Shown one piece after another: positions 35,846 to 44,649 of a stretch of 64,000 nt of DNA. The first letter of the stretch is position 1, and every line of letters begins with the position of its first letter. The position numbers and the translations under genes are program-made. Source of the stretch: Alteromonas sp047556435 (lineage in GTDB: Bacteria > Pseudomonadota > Gammaproteobacteria > Enterobacterales > Alteromonadaceae); the NCBI RefSeq assembly GCF_047556435.1, contig NZ_CP180210.1, positions 930,001 through 994,000 of the forward strand, in the 5' to 3' direction. The notes under the pieces are model-generated. The model had not been told where the DNA came from. It was given only the letters and a program-made list of their open reading frames with translations, and did no database searches.

Positions 35846-36352
35846 ATGTTATTGAATTTTATTACTTACTGGTTTTTTGGAGCGAATTGGTCATTGGGTA
35901 ATTCACATCGTTCACAGCCTTCAGGCCAAAATCTTACATGGTTTCTTCGCGCCTGGTTTAGCCTCACTAAGTGGCATCTTACTATTAAGCTTAAGGGCTA
36001 TGAAGCCTGGCGCGACGACGTGGTATCGCCAGCAAAAGACCTGGTAGTCTCCCATGATATTCCTGTTGATCCCGACGCCGTCTGCCATATTGTGCACAAG
36101 GCTGCGGATAATCACTTGTTTAAATTGAATTGTCTGCGTCGATGTGTGGTCGCACGTGAAATTCTGAGACAAGAAGGGGTGCTGGCTACTTTGCATTTTG
36201 GGGTAAGAAGCCGGATGGGGCAGGAGTCAGTGCATTGCTGGCTGACAGTCAACAATCAGGTCATCGGTGACAGTCAGGAACATGTGGAAAAATATCAGGA
36301 ACTAGATTTAAGTCGCCGCAAAGGAATCGACTGGCTGGCATTTCTGCTATAG
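35846..36352 (+). CDS. Lasso peptide biosynthesis B2-type (transglutaminase-like) cysteine protease, orphan
   Basis: This 168-residue protein matches the PF13471-type transglutaminase-like domain that acts as leader peptidase (B2/C-type protein) in lasso peptide synthesis. The candidate catalytic triad is Cys96 (NCLRRC), His130 (SVHCWL) and Asp142 (VIGDS), all with the expected context; LATLHFGVR between Cys and His is also typical. No B1 recognition protein, asparagine-synthetase-like cyclase, precursor peptide or exporter accompanies it. Instead it sits convergent with the initiating EPS sugar transferase. It may be a remnant, may act with genes elsewhere, or may have a role in EPS-linked peptide processing. 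The start ATG 35846 has only a weak ribosome-binding site. Confidence 0.8.
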   Translation: MLLNFITYWFFGANWSLGNSHRSQPSGQNLTWFLRAWFSLTKWHLTIKLKGYEAWRDDVVSPAKDLVVSHDIPVDPDAVCHIVHKAADNHLFKLNCLRRCVVAREILRQEGVLATLHFGVRSRMGQESVHCWLTVNNQVIGDSQEHVEKYQELDLSRRKGIDWLAFLL

Positions 36353-36456
36353 CGAGTAAGCGAAGTCAGTATAGCGGTAGTTTTTAATCAACTCGTACAT
36401 GATTTAGTGTGTGTAATTATTAGTAAAAGCTAAATTGTTATCACAATGTTAAAAAT

Positions 36457-36487
36457 AAAAAGGCGCCAGATTAAGTGGCGCCTTTTT
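36457..36487. terminator. Bidirectional terminator between B2 and sugar transferase genes
   Basis: A perfect 12-bp stem (AAAAAGGCGCCA 36457-36468, TGGCGCCTTTTT 36476-36487) with T and A tracts on both sides serves the two convergent genes. Confidence 0.93.
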
Positions 36488-36537
36488 ACTACAATTGACA
36501 ATCTATTATGGCGTTAAAAAATAAAACTGGCCGAAAG

Positions 36538-37992
36538 TTAGTAAGCGTTCTTTCCGGAGAATCCGCCAACAACTGTCATGAGTATTATTTTTAAATCAAA
36601 CCAGACTGACCAGCGGTGCATGTAGTCGAGATCGTACTCTACCCGCTGTACCATTTTATTCACGGTTTCTGTTTCTCCACGTAACCCGTTGACCTGAGCC
36701 CATCCGGTAATCCCAGGGCGGATCTTGTGTCGCAACATATAGCCAGTGATCAGTTTTCTGTATTCTTCGTTGTGCGCTACGGCATGTGGACGCGGACCAA
36801 CAATCGACATTCTGCCCTGTAATACATTGATAAACTGAGGTAATTCATCTAGTGAGGTGCGGCGTAAGAAGGCTCCAAGTTTCGTGATCCGGGGATCGTT
36901 CTTGGTTGCTTGCTTCACCACGCTGCCATTGTCCTGAGTCGACATAGACCGGAACTTATATACCTTAATTTCCTTTCCATCCAGGCCATAACGTTTTTGT
37001 TTAAAGATAGCCGGTCCGGGCGATGTCATGCGCACGGCTATGCCAATACATAACATCGGGATAGCAAGAATGCACAAGATGATTGAGCTAACCACAATGT
37101 CTTCTATACGCTTCAGTACATCGTTCGCGCCCTGGAAAGGTGTATCATAAACACTAAGCGCCTGCACACTGCCAACAGTTTGCCAGCGTGAGTTAAGCAG
37201 CGTGTACATAAAAAAGTTGGGGATGATGTACACGTTTGCTGTCGTATCGCTGCACTTTTCCAGAATACTTTTAATTCGACTCTCTGCTGCTGTCGGCAGA
37301 GCGATGTAGATGTAATCGACCTTGTGACGTTTGGCGAGCTCTATCGCTTCATCAATGCTGCCTTTCACTTGCTGCTGAAATTCGTGCGGTAAGCGGTCTT
37401 CAGGACGATCATCGTAAATACCGTCGAAACGGATCCCAAGATGGTCGTTGTCCATCATCTGCAATGCCATGTTGTAGCCAACTTGTGTTGCGCCAACAAT
37501 AATGGCTGAGCGCGTGTTCATGCCATTCTTACGTACCTTGAACAGCACCTGTCTCATCGCCATGCGCCAGCTCAGCAGAAAGATAAAGGACGTTCCAAAC
37601 CAGACCAGCACCATGGCTGGCGAGAGGGTAAGGCTGTGTGCAAAGAAATACCCTACTGTAAGCGTGACAACACAACTTACCAGCCAGGTTATCGCGCTGC
37701 AGCGGAGTAATGCTGTCGTATGATTGCTACGCCAGGAACGATAAAGATCCATCGCTTCAGCGCTGAGCTGGAAACATACTACGTGAGTAAACAGGAGTAT
37801 TAATCCTGAAGTGGTGATTTCAACATCGTAATAGAAAGCCGCGATGTAGAAACACAGAGTAATAAAAGAAAGATCTATCAGGCGATAAATGGTCGAAAAA
37901 CTACTTTGATAATAACCCGTTACATTGCTCGCTTCTTCTGAAGGAGATGGGTTGCCGGTTAACGCCAGACTCTGCAATAAATTGAATTTCAT
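36538..37992 (-). CDS. Undecaprenyl-phosphate glucose phosphotransferase (WcaJ/VpsL type)
   Basis: This 484-residue polyprenyl phosphate hexose-1-phosphate transferase begins EPS repeat-unit assembly by loading a sugar phosphate, usually glucose-1-phosphate, on undecaprenyl phosphate at the inner membrane. About five N-terminal membrane segments (to about 140) are followed by a Rossmann-like CoA-binding domain (AIIVGATQVGYNMA), and a C-terminal catalytic domain from about 280 with SPGPAIFKQKRYGLDG, KVYKFRSM, RRTSLDELPQFINVL, MSIVGPRPHAVAHNE and RPGITGWAQVNGLRG. It is transcribed away from the EPS operon, sharing a divergent regulatory region of about 440 bp. Confidence 0.94.
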   Translation of the reverse strand: MKFNLLQSLALTGNPSPSEEASNVTGYYQSSFSTIYRLIDLSFITLCFYIAAFYYDVEITTSGLILLFTHVVCFQLSAEAMDLYRSWRSNHTTALLRCSAITWLVSCVVTLTVGYFFAHSLTLSPAMVLVWFGTSFIFLLSWRMAMRQVLFKVRKNGMNTRSAIIVGATQVGYNMALQMMDNDHLGIRFDGIYDDRPEDRLPHEFQQQVKGSIDEAIELAKRHKVDYIYIALPTAAESRIKSILEKCSDTTANVYIIPNFFMYTLLNSRWQTVGSVQALSVYDTPFQGANDVLKRIEDIVVSSIILCILAIPMLCIGIAVRMTSPGPAIFKQKRYGLDGKEIKVYKFRSMSTQDNGSVVKQATKNDPRITKLGAFLRRTSLDELPQFINVLQGRMSIVGPRPHAVAHNEEYRKLITGYMLRHKIRPGITGWAQVNGLRGETETVNKMVQRVEYDLDYMHRWSVWFDLKIILMTVVGGFSGKNAY

Positions 37993-38279
37993 GTTTCATT
38001 CGCTCCGAGTGGTAAACCAGAAGTCCATTTGGTTTGATGATATTTCACATGAAAAGAAAAATGGAACTGCTGCTCACACAGAACACAGCAACAAATATTC
38101 CAGTTTTACTGGAGGTCCTGAAAAAAATAGATTCTAACAGTGCAGAATAAGTGATTCTAAATAACTAATTATATTTGACTGACAAGATGTTACTGGCAAC
38201 GTCAACCCAACAATTTTAATCATTATCGTTTGTCAGTTTGAAAAGATCAGTTTTACTTAAGACGCGATAATTATATCTC

Positions 38280-38295
38280 TGGCATACAAATAGCA
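38280..38295 (+). promoter_or_regulatory. Sigma-54-like (-24/-12) promoter of the EPS operon
   Basis: TGGCATACAAATAGCA fits the sigma-54 consensus TGGCAC-N5-TTGCA in spacing and in 9 of 12 defined positions, including the essential GG (38281-38282) and GC (38293-38294) dinucleotides. It lies about 135 bp before the first EPS gene on the correct strand. No activator gene is in the window. Confidence 0.45.
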
Positions 38296-38307
38296 TGAAT
38301 TAATTAC

Positions 38308-38325
38308 AAAGGTAGCGAGTCTACC
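38308..38325 (+). promoter_or_regulatory. ops-like element with hairpin in the EPS leader
   Basis: AAAGGTAGCGAG (38308-38319) matches 8 of 12 bases of the E. coli ops element GGCGGTAGCGTG, with the GGTAGCG core intact. GGTAG CGAGT CTACC (38311-38325) can form a 5-bp hairpin, as ops does in the non-template strand. RfaH-type antitermination is the implied use. Confidence 0.4.
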
Positions 38326-38430
38326 CTGGGATGTATTTTGTTTTCGCGTGACACCTTCCTTTTAGTAGCGACGACATCCACTAACCTTTACCAAGACAGC
38401 TGTACATTTTACCAACAACATGGAGATATT

Positions 38431-39633
38431 ATGATTGTGAGGACTTCCGGAATTACGGCTCTCTGTCTGATAGGAACATGTCCGGCGCTTGCACAGCAGG
38501 CGGGGCGCATTGAGATGGATGGATACGATCTCATTCCTGAGTTTTCCACAGAAATGCTTTATATCGATAACGTGACCTACGCGGCAGATGCTAATCCTCA
38601 GATAAGCAGTTGGGTCAATGTGATTTCCCCACAAATTACTGCCGTTACCAAGTTTAGTAACAACAGCATTGAGGTGGGTTACCAGCTTCGCCATGGTGAA
38701 TACTTTTCCAGCAGCGCTGACAATTATACCGACCATATTGCGCATATTACTGGTAATTTTGAAATGAACAGCCGACACCGCTTCACGACGAAAGCGCGGT
38801 ATGAAGACGGGCATGATGAGCGCGGACGCCAGTATTCCAACGGATTTGGCAATGAACTAGATTCTGTAGATACCTATAAAAACCCGGAAGTCACGGGAAC
38901 CTACTCGTTCGGAGCGGCGTCTTCTCCAGGACGCGTGGATGTGAATGTCGGCTATGAAGAAATAAATTACGACAATGACGCACTGGCGTATCCAATTCGC
39001 GACAGAAGTTATAAAAAAGTAGGAGGACAATTCTTCTACCGTGTCGCCGGGAATACACAATTGGTGCTAGATGCCACTCATCAGCAAATTGACTATGACG
39101 TGGCGGCGAATCCGGAAAACCCGCTAGATAGTGATGAAACTCGTGTACTTGCGGGTGTGTCGTGGGAGTCGACTGCGTCTACTACCGGATTTGCAAAAGT
39201 GGGTTATAAAGAAAAGTCATTCGACGCGCCCACGCGTGACACATTCACGGGGGTAGACTGGGAAGTCGGTTTGAAGTGGCTGCCCCGCAGCTACTCCCAG
39301 TTCGAGTTATCAACCCGCGCCGACACCCGCGAGACGAATGGGGAAGGCGATTACATTCGTGGTCAGGATTACAGACTAAGCTGGGATCATGCATGGCTGG
39401 ATCGCTTCACCACAACCATGAAGCTGATATACGAGCAGGAAGATTATGAAGGGGCACAGCTTGTCGATCCCAGACAAGATGATACGACAAGGGCATTGGT
39501 ATCCGCTGATTACCTGTTTCGTCGCTGGCTGCAGCTTGGAATCTACTATCAATTCAGTGAGCGCGACAGCAACCGCGATATTGTTACTTACGATCGCAAC
39601 GTGATGGGGCTGACAGCGAAGGTGACGTTATGA
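38431..39633 (+). CDS. Outer-membrane beta-barrel protein of EPS locus (BBP2/VpsM-like)
   Basis: This 400-residue protein has a signal peptide (MIVRTSGITALCLIGTCPALA) and a mature part made of repeated amphipathic strands ending in VMGLTAKVTL, as in outer-membrane barrels of the BBP2 type encoded at the head of vps-like operons. Many D/N-rich turns alternate with aromatic strand ends (YQFSERDSNRDIVTYDRN). A role in polysaccharide secretion or surface retention is inferred from position. The ATG at 38431 is chosen since GGAG precedes it and the signal peptide begins there; the frame extends 31 codons upstream without similarity. Its stop overlaps the next start by 4 bp. Confidence 0.8.
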   Translation: MIVRTSGITALCLIGTCPALAQQAGRIEMDGYDLIPEFSTEMLYIDNVTYAADANPQISSWVNVISPQITAVTKFSNNSIEVGYQLRHGEYFSSSADNYTDHIAHITGNFEMNSRHRFTTKARYEDGHDERGRQYSNGFGNELDSVDTYKNPEVTGTYSFGAASSPGRVDVNVGYEEINYDNDALAYPIRDRSYKKVGGQFFYRVAGNTQLVLDATHQQIDYDVAANPENPLDSDETRVLAGVSWESTASTTGFAKVGYKEKSFDAPTRDTFTGVDWEVGLKWLPRSYSQFELSTRADTRETNGEGDYIRGQDYRLSWDHAWLDRFTTTMKLIYEQEDYEGAQLVDPRQDDTTRALVSADYLFRRWLQLGIYYQFSERDSNRDIVTYDRNVMGLTAKVTL

Positions 39634-40175
39634 AAACTCGGTTACTGACAACATTTTTCACCCTGCTGATGCTGCTTGCTCATAGCGCTGTTGCGCAACA
39701 GGGAAATGCCAGCATGCGAAGTTACCAACTGGGTGTGGGGGATAAGATTTACATCAACGTTTTCGGTGAAGATGATTTGTCACTGGAAACCCGTCTGCCG
39801 GACATAGGTATCATTAATTACCCCTTTCTGGGCGAAATAAAACTGGTAGGCATGACACTTTCTGAAGTTGAAAAGCTGATTTACGATGGGTTGAAAGGCG
39901 ATTATCTGATAAATCCTTCGGTAGCAGTCACCATTGTTGAGTATCGGCCGTTTTTCATCGACGGCGAGGTAAAGCGACCAGGAGGTTATCCCTATCAGCC
40001 GGGATTGTCAGTCAATAAGGCTGTCGCACTGGCCGGTGGCTATACCGAGCGAGCTTCCCGAGACGACATTCAGGTGGTCAGGGAGCAAAAGGGCAAACCC
40101 GTTTCACTGGAAGTGGAAGTCAGTGCGCTGATACAGCCGGGAGATGTCATTACTATTCCACAACGTTTTTTCTGA
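39630..40175 (+). CDS. Polysaccharide export protein, Wza-like (VpsN type)
   Basis: This 181-residue exported protein (signal peptide MKTRLLTTFFTLLMLLAHSAVA) carries the polysaccharide biosynthesis/export domain (YQLGVGDKIYINVFGEDDLS, about 31-50, and LSEVEKLIYDGLK) followed by an SLBB domain (FFIDGEVKRPGGYPYQPGLSVNKAVALAGG). It lacks the C-terminal amphipathic helix of full-length Wza (about 380 aa), and no lipobox cysteine is visible in the signal peptide. This short form is typical of VpsN-like proteins, which work with a separate outer-membrane barrel, here the preceding gene. ATGA coupling joins the two. Confidence 0.9.
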   Translation: MKTRLLTTFFTLLMLLAHSAVAQQGNASMRSYQLGVGDKIYINVFGEDDLSLETRLPDIGIINYPFLGEIKLVGMTLSEVEKLIYDGLKGDYLINPSVAVTIVEYRPFFIDGEVKRPGGYPYQPGLSVNKAVALAGGYTERASRDDIQVVREQKGKPVSLEVEVSALIQPGDVITIPQRFF

Positions 40176-40223
40176 TTTTTTCGCAGTGCTACAGACTCAC
40201 CGCGACTGCAAAAGGGATCCTTT

Positions 40224-42461
40224 ATGTCGATAAAAATGCGGGATCAGATTCAGGCGAACTTGCTTGATGACGAGACCATTGATTTTGCGCATTACTGGCA
40301 GGTGTTTAAGCGCTACTCGGGCCGAATAATAGTACTGGCTGTGTTGTTTACTATTATGGTGGGAGTGATCGTGATGAAGATGACCCCCCAGTATTCAGCC
40401 AAGGCCACGTTGCTGATTGAATCACAGCCCGCCAATGTGATGTCAATTGAAGAGGTCTACAACGCCGATACAACGCGTAAAGACTACATGCAAACGCAAT
40501 ACGAAATCATCAGCTCTCGTCAGGTTGCCCGATTGGCCGTGGAAGAGCTTGGACTGGCCGATAACGACATCTTTATGCCGCCAGCTGCACAAGACAATGC
40601 GCTGATCGCAAAAGTAAAATCCTGGGTTGCTTCGCTGCTTCCTGCTGGTGATAAGGCTGCGGAAAAAGCCCCGCCAACGGAAGAGCAAAAGCGGGAAAAG
40701 CGTATTCGTGCAGCAACAAACCGACTGATGAATGCACTTTCTATTTCACTGGTGAATAATACTCAGGTCATCGAGATTACCGCCATGAGCCAGTCGCCGG
40801 AACTGGCTGCCGCTATCGCAAATACCATGGGCAATGTGTATGTGGAAAATTATCTGCAGGCCAAAGTCGATATGACAGCGAAGGCCACTTCGTTTTTAAC
40901 GGAGTCGATGGAAGGGCTGCGCGAAAAGCTGGATGCCGCTGAGCGTGAATTATCCCGGTTCTATGAAGAAAATCAGCTGGTAAACCTAAACAATGGCGTG
41001 GTCAGCCTGGCTGCTGAGGAGCTCGAAGAGCTCACCGAGCAATTGCGTGATGCGCAAACAACACTGAATCAGAATCGCACGATATACCAGCAGACACAGA
41101 CCAGTGGCGCTGACTATAGTGCCCTTGCAAGACTGCCAGAAGTGCTTAATCACAGTAACATTCAGTCGGTTCGCCGCCAGGAAGGCGATGCGCTCAGCAG
41201 GGTTTCAGAGTTAAGCAAAGTGTACGGCCCGAAGCATCCGAAAATGATTGCGGCAAACGCAGAGTTAAGCTCTATCCGCGATACGTTGCAGACTCAAATC
41301 CGTGATCTGATATCCAGTATTACCACGCAGTATCGGGCGTCTCAGGACAAAGTGTCGACGTTGCAGACGCAGGTTGCAGAGGCAAAGTCGGAATACCGCA
41401 CATTATCCAGCCTCGAAAACCGACGTCGTGCGCTTCAGCGAGACGTCGATATCAATCAGCAGATGTATAATTCCATGTTTACCCGCCTGAAAGAAACCAG
41501 CGAACTGGGCGGATTTAAGTCGGCGAATGCCCGTATTCTCGACCCTGCGGTACCGCCGGGAAATCCGGCCAAACCGAATAAAACGCTGATTATTAGCGCC
41601 GCGTTTATTGCCAGCTTTGGCTTTGGCGTACTACTCGCTTTTGTTCTTGAAGCGCTTAACAGTGGTGTACGCTCTGTTGATGACGTTGAGAAGAAGCTAG
41701 GACAGAGAATGTTGGGTCTTATCCCGACACTGGCACTAAAACGCAAACAAGAACTGCCATTGCGAGCCTACTTCGATAATCAGTTTCATCATTTTAGCGA
41801 AGCGGTTCGCACATTAAGAACCAGTCTGTCTTTGATGAACATTGAGAAACAGAGTCAGGCAATACTGATTACCTCCAGTGTGCCTAAAGAAGGGAAAACG
41901 ACGGTTTCTACGAATCTTGCATTCGCATTGGGACAACTGGATAAAGCCATCCTGATCGATGCGGATTTACGCCGTCCTACCATTGGTAAGCGTTTTGGTG
42001 TACCCAATTATCAGCCGGGTCTGTCGAATCTGATCATGCGGACACACAAACTCGAAGAGTGTCTGGTGCATGATGAGCAGTCAGGACTGGACCTGATCTC
42101 TGCCGGCACGATCCCGTCAAACCCGCAGGAACTGCTGGCCGGAGATGGCTTTCGCGCGCTGATTAATTACCTTAAAAAACAATACAAATATGTGGTGGTA
42201 GACACGGCTCCCACGCAGGCGGTGTCAGACGCCATGGTGGTATCGAAAGCCTGTGACTCTGTGATTTATGTGGTCCGGGCTGACAGTACCAGTGAGAAAA
42301 TGATCCTCAACGGGCTGGGGCGTTTCCTGCAAGTCGGGCACAGGGTCGATGGTGTCGTATTGAATCAGGTCGACTTAGGTAAGTCGGACGTTTCCGAACG
42401 TTACGGTGGATTCTACGATCAGTATAACTATCAAAGCGACGATGTCAGAGAGCCTGCATGA
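40224..42461 (+). CDS. Polysaccharide co-polymerase / tyrosine autokinase, Wzc-like (VpsO type)
   Basis: This 745-residue protein joins a chain-length (Wzz) domain and a BY-kinase domain. Membrane segments lie at about 36-56 and 450-470, with a long periplasmic coiled-coil region between. The cytoplasmic kinase has Walker A SSVPKEGKTT (about 552-561), Walker A' AILIDADLRRP (about 573-583) and Walker B YVVVDTAPT. The C-terminus has a tyrosine cluster (SERYGGFYDQYNYQ) for autophosphorylation. It controls polymerisation length and export of Wzy-dependent EPS and is the likely substrate of the phosphatase encoded next, with which it overlaps by 4 bp. Confidence 0.95.
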   Translation: MSIKMRDQIQANLLDDETIDFAHYWQVFKRYSGRIIVLAVLFTIMVGVIVMKMTPQYSAKATLLIESQPANVMSIEEVYNADTTRKDYMQTQYEIISSRQVARLAVEELGLADNDIFMPPAAQDNALIAKVKSWVASLLPAGDKAAEKAPPTEEQKREKRIRAATNRLMNALSISLVNNTQVIEITAMSQSPELAAAIANTMGNVYVENYLQAKVDMTAKATSFLTESMEGLREKLDAAERELSRFYEENQLVNLNNGVVSLAAEELEELTEQLRDAQTTLNQNRTIYQQTQTSGADYSALARLPEVLNHSNIQSVRRQEGDALSRVSELSKVYGPKHPKMIAANAELSSIRDTLQTQIRDLISSITTQYRASQDKVSTLQTQVAEAKSEYRTLSSLENRRRALQRDVDINQQMYNSMFTRLKETSELGGFKSANARILDPAVPPGNPAKPNKTLIISAAFIASFGFGVLLAFVLEALNSGVRSVDDVEKKLGQRMLGLIPTLALKRKQELPLRAYFDNQFHHFSEAVRTLRTSLSLMNIEKQSQAILITSSVPKEGKTTVSTNLAFALGQLDKAILIDADLRRPTIGKRFGVPNYQPGLSNLIMRTHKLEECLVHDEQSGLDLISAGTIPSNPQELLAGDGFRALINYLKKQYKYVVVDTAPTQAVSDAMVVSKACDSVIYVVRADSTSEKMILNGLGRFLQVGHRVDGVVLNQVDLGKSDVSERYGGFYDQYNYQSDDVREPA

Positions 42462-43183
42462 TTGATGTTCACAGCCATATCATTCCCGGTATCGATGATG
42501 GTTCCAGAAGCATGGAAATGTCATTGACCATGGCCAGGCAGTCAGTGGATGCCGGCGTTACCCACGTAGTTTGTACGCCGCATATTCATTGGGGAGTATT
42601 TGATAATACCCGCGCAGACATTGAGGATGGCTTTAACAAGCTCAACGATGCGGTGGCAAAGGAGAACCTGCCACTAACCTTATCCTGGGCGGGGGAAGTC
42701 AGAATTAAAGAGATTATCCCGCAGTGGTTAGCAGAAAACGCGCTGCCGTTTGTAGGTAAATGGAAGGGCAAGCCAGTTTTGCTACTGGAAATGCCACACA
42801 GCCATGTCCCTGCCGGTCTTGATCAGTTGCTTAGATGGCTTATTGCGTCTGGCATCCAGCCACTGATCCCTCATCCTGAACGTAATCGTGATGTTCTCAA
42901 TACGCCCGATAAAATTCAGTGGCTGAGAAATCTCGGATGCTTGCTGCAGGTGACGGCTGGCGCCATCACCGGGCGCTTTGGTGATAAGGTACAGGCGCTA
43001 TCAGCGAAAATGATTGACGCTGATCAGGTTGATATTGTCGCGTCTGATATGCACGACGACGTGCGGCGACCTAATGACATGGGCGAGGCTTACACGGTAG
43101 TGAAACAAAGAATATCAAAAGAGCGCGCTGACAAGTTATTCACGCAGACGCCAGGTAAGATTGTTGCGGCGCAGAGTGAATAG
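42458..43183 (+). CDS. CpsB/YwqE-type PHP-fold tyrosine phosphatase
   Basis: This 241-residue metal-dependent phosphatase begins MIDVHSHIIPGIDDGS, the HxH metal site of the PHP fold, followed by THVVCTPHIHWG, a GEVRI segment, LIPHPERNRD and the C-terminal VDIVASDMHDD. Such enzymes dephosphorylate the tyrosine cluster of the cognate BY-kinase in cycles that drive EPS production. They are best known in Gram-positive bacteria but also occur in vps-like clusters, in place of the low-molecular-weight phosphatase Wzb. ATGA overlap with the kinase supports a functional pair. A 300-bp gap follows. Confidence 0.92.
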   Translation: MIDVHSHIIPGIDDGSRSMEMSLTMARQSVDAGVTHVVCTPHIHWGVFDNTRADIEDGFNKLNDAVAKENLPLTLSWAGEVRIKEIIPQWLAENALPFVGKWKGKPVLLLEMPHSHVPAGLDQLLRWLIASGIQPLIPHPERNRDVLNTPDKIQWLRNLGCLLQVTAGAITGRFGDKVQALSAKMIDADQVDIVASDMHDDVRRPNDMGEAYTVVKQRISKERADKLFTQTPGKIVAAQSE

Positions 43184-43482
43184 CTGACAGGGGGAAACTC
43201 GTGGGCAGAGTGAAGCTGCCAAGCCTGCAAAAGACTGTTGCCTGAAAGCAACACATCGGCGCGAGTACTAAAGCGCCTACGCTGCGTAAACCAGCTATCC
43301 CCCCGGTGAGCCCTGCGGTTGAGCGGGTTTGCTGCGATGGCACAAAAGGTGAATATCAAAAAGCAAATCGCGTTTTTTAAACGTTAACGGACCCCGTTCA
43401 TATCGTATTGCCGCAACCGAACCGTTGTGGGATCCCCTAATCATAAGGGGAAGCAGCAGTAACGCATTATAAGGACAGAAAC
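43184..43482. other. Intergenic region inside the EPS locus
   Basis: This 299-bp gap contains the repeat copy near its left end. CCCCTAATCATAAGGGG (about 43434-43450) is a short inverted repeat 33 bp before the next start, and AAGGAC at 43471-43476 is the ribosome-binding site. No gene is seen. Confidence 0.45.
43203..43227 (+). repeat. Direct repeat copy 1 (25 bp) in EPS locus
   Basis: GGGCAGAGTGAAGCTGCC followed by A and AGCCTG is repeated at 45929-45953 with a single difference. The core GGCAG-AGTGAAG-CTGCC is a 5-bp stem-loop. This copy is intergenic. Confidence 0.7.
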
Positions 43483-44649
43483 ATGGCGCCAGTTCAGCCT
43501 GCCGTATTTATTATTAACTCGCTTGAAGGCGGTGGTGCAGAAGGCGTGATGTGCAAGCTTCTGACAATCATGGAGTCATGGTATCGAGAACAAAACCGTG
43601 AGGTTTACCTGCTGTTACTTGACGAAGCCGAAGAAGCTCACACCTGTCCTGACTATGTACACAAAGAAACTCTGTTTACCAACGGCAGCCTGATTCAGGG
43701 TTACTCGGTTTTACAGCAGCGTCTGAAAAAACTACACCCTGAATACTGCATCAGCTTTCTCACCCGCGCCAATATGTTGAATATTGCACTGAGTAAGCGA
43801 TTAGGATACCGAAGCATTATCAGTGAGAGGGTGAATACCAGCAGCCATTTTTCCGGTGGTTTTAAAGACAAAATCAGCAAGGCGATGGTGCGAGCCAGTT
43901 ATCCACTCGCAGACAGAGTGATTGCCGTTAGCGCTGGCGTAAAAGCGGATCTGGTCAAACGGTTTGGCGTATCAGCGCGAAAGATTGACACCGTATACAA
44001 TCCTTACGACATTACCGAAATTAACAAGCTGGCAGATGTAGCTCCTGAAGATTTGCCATCACGGCCTTACATAATTGGTACAGGGCGACTGGTGCCGAAC
44101 AAGAACTTTTCACTGATGATCCGTGCTTATGCCAAAGCCAATATTCGTGAAGATTTGTTGATCCTGGGGCAAGGAGATGAGCGCGATCGCCTGCAGGCGC
44201 TAGCGGGTTCTCTTGGAGTGGCAGATCGTGTGCATTTCGCAGGATTCAAAGCCAATCCGTATCCCTATCTGAAACGAGCCAGGTTTTTCGTATCTACCTC
44301 CAATGCTGAGGGTTTTCCTAATGCCATTGTCGAAGCAATGTGCCTGGGACGGCCCGTGGTAGCAACCAACTGCGAGTCAGGCCCGGCAGAAATTCTGACA
44401 GGAGATTATCCGGCACAGGTTTCCGGATTTACAGCGGGACAATATGGGGCGTTATGCGAGCTGAACGAGGTGAATGGAGTAGCAGATGCCATGCGATACA
44501 TGAGCGACGATATACACCAGGAGGCTTACCAGTACCGCAGCTTGTCCAGAGCCCGGGATTTTAGCAACACGATTTTTAAAACCAGAATTATCAGCGCTAT
44601 CTACCCCGATACACCGCCAGAGGGCAATGCCTATGTTCGTGCTGGTTAA
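43483..44649 (+). CDS. Glycosyltransferase, GT4 family
   Basis: This 388-residue GT-B enzyme adds a sugar to the lipid-linked EPS repeat unit on the cytoplasmic face. The N-terminal domain begins VFIINSLEGGGAEGVMCKLL, the acceptor-side glycine-rich loop. The C-terminal GT4 domain holds GTGRLVPNKNFSLMIRAYAK (about 199-218), DLLILGQGDERDRL, the helix VHFAGFKANPYPYLKRARFFVSTS in parts, and the nucleotide-sugar E-x7-E motif in SNAEGFPNAIVEAMCLGRPVV. Donor and linkage are not predictable. It overlaps the following gene by about 17-23 bp. Confidence 0.92.
   Translation: MAPVQPAVFIINSLEGGGAEGVMCKLLTIMESWYREQNREVYLLLLDEAEEAHTCPDYVHKETLFTNGSLIQGYSVLQQRLKKLHPEYCISFLTRANMLNIALSKRLGYRSIISERVNTSSHFSGGFKDKISKAMVRASYPLADRVIAVSAGVKADLVKRFGVSARKIDTVYNPYDITEINKLADVAPEDLPSRPYIIGTGRLVPNKNFSLMIRAYAKANIREDLLILGQGDERDRLQALAGSLGVADRVHFAGFKANPYPYLKRARFFVSTSNAEGFPNAIVEAMCLGRPVVATNCESGPAEILTGDYPAQVSGFTAGQYGALCELNEVNGVADAMRYMSDDIHQEAYQYRSLSRARDFSNTIFKTRIISAIYPDTPPEGNAYVRAG

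Larger units (their letters stand above)
37993..38430. other. Divergent regulatory region of the EPS locus
   Basis: This AT-rich gap separates the initiating transferase (-) from the export operon (+). It holds the sigma-54-like promoter and the ops-like element described separately. GGAG at 38422-38425 is the ribosome-binding site of the first operon gene. Confidence 0.5.
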
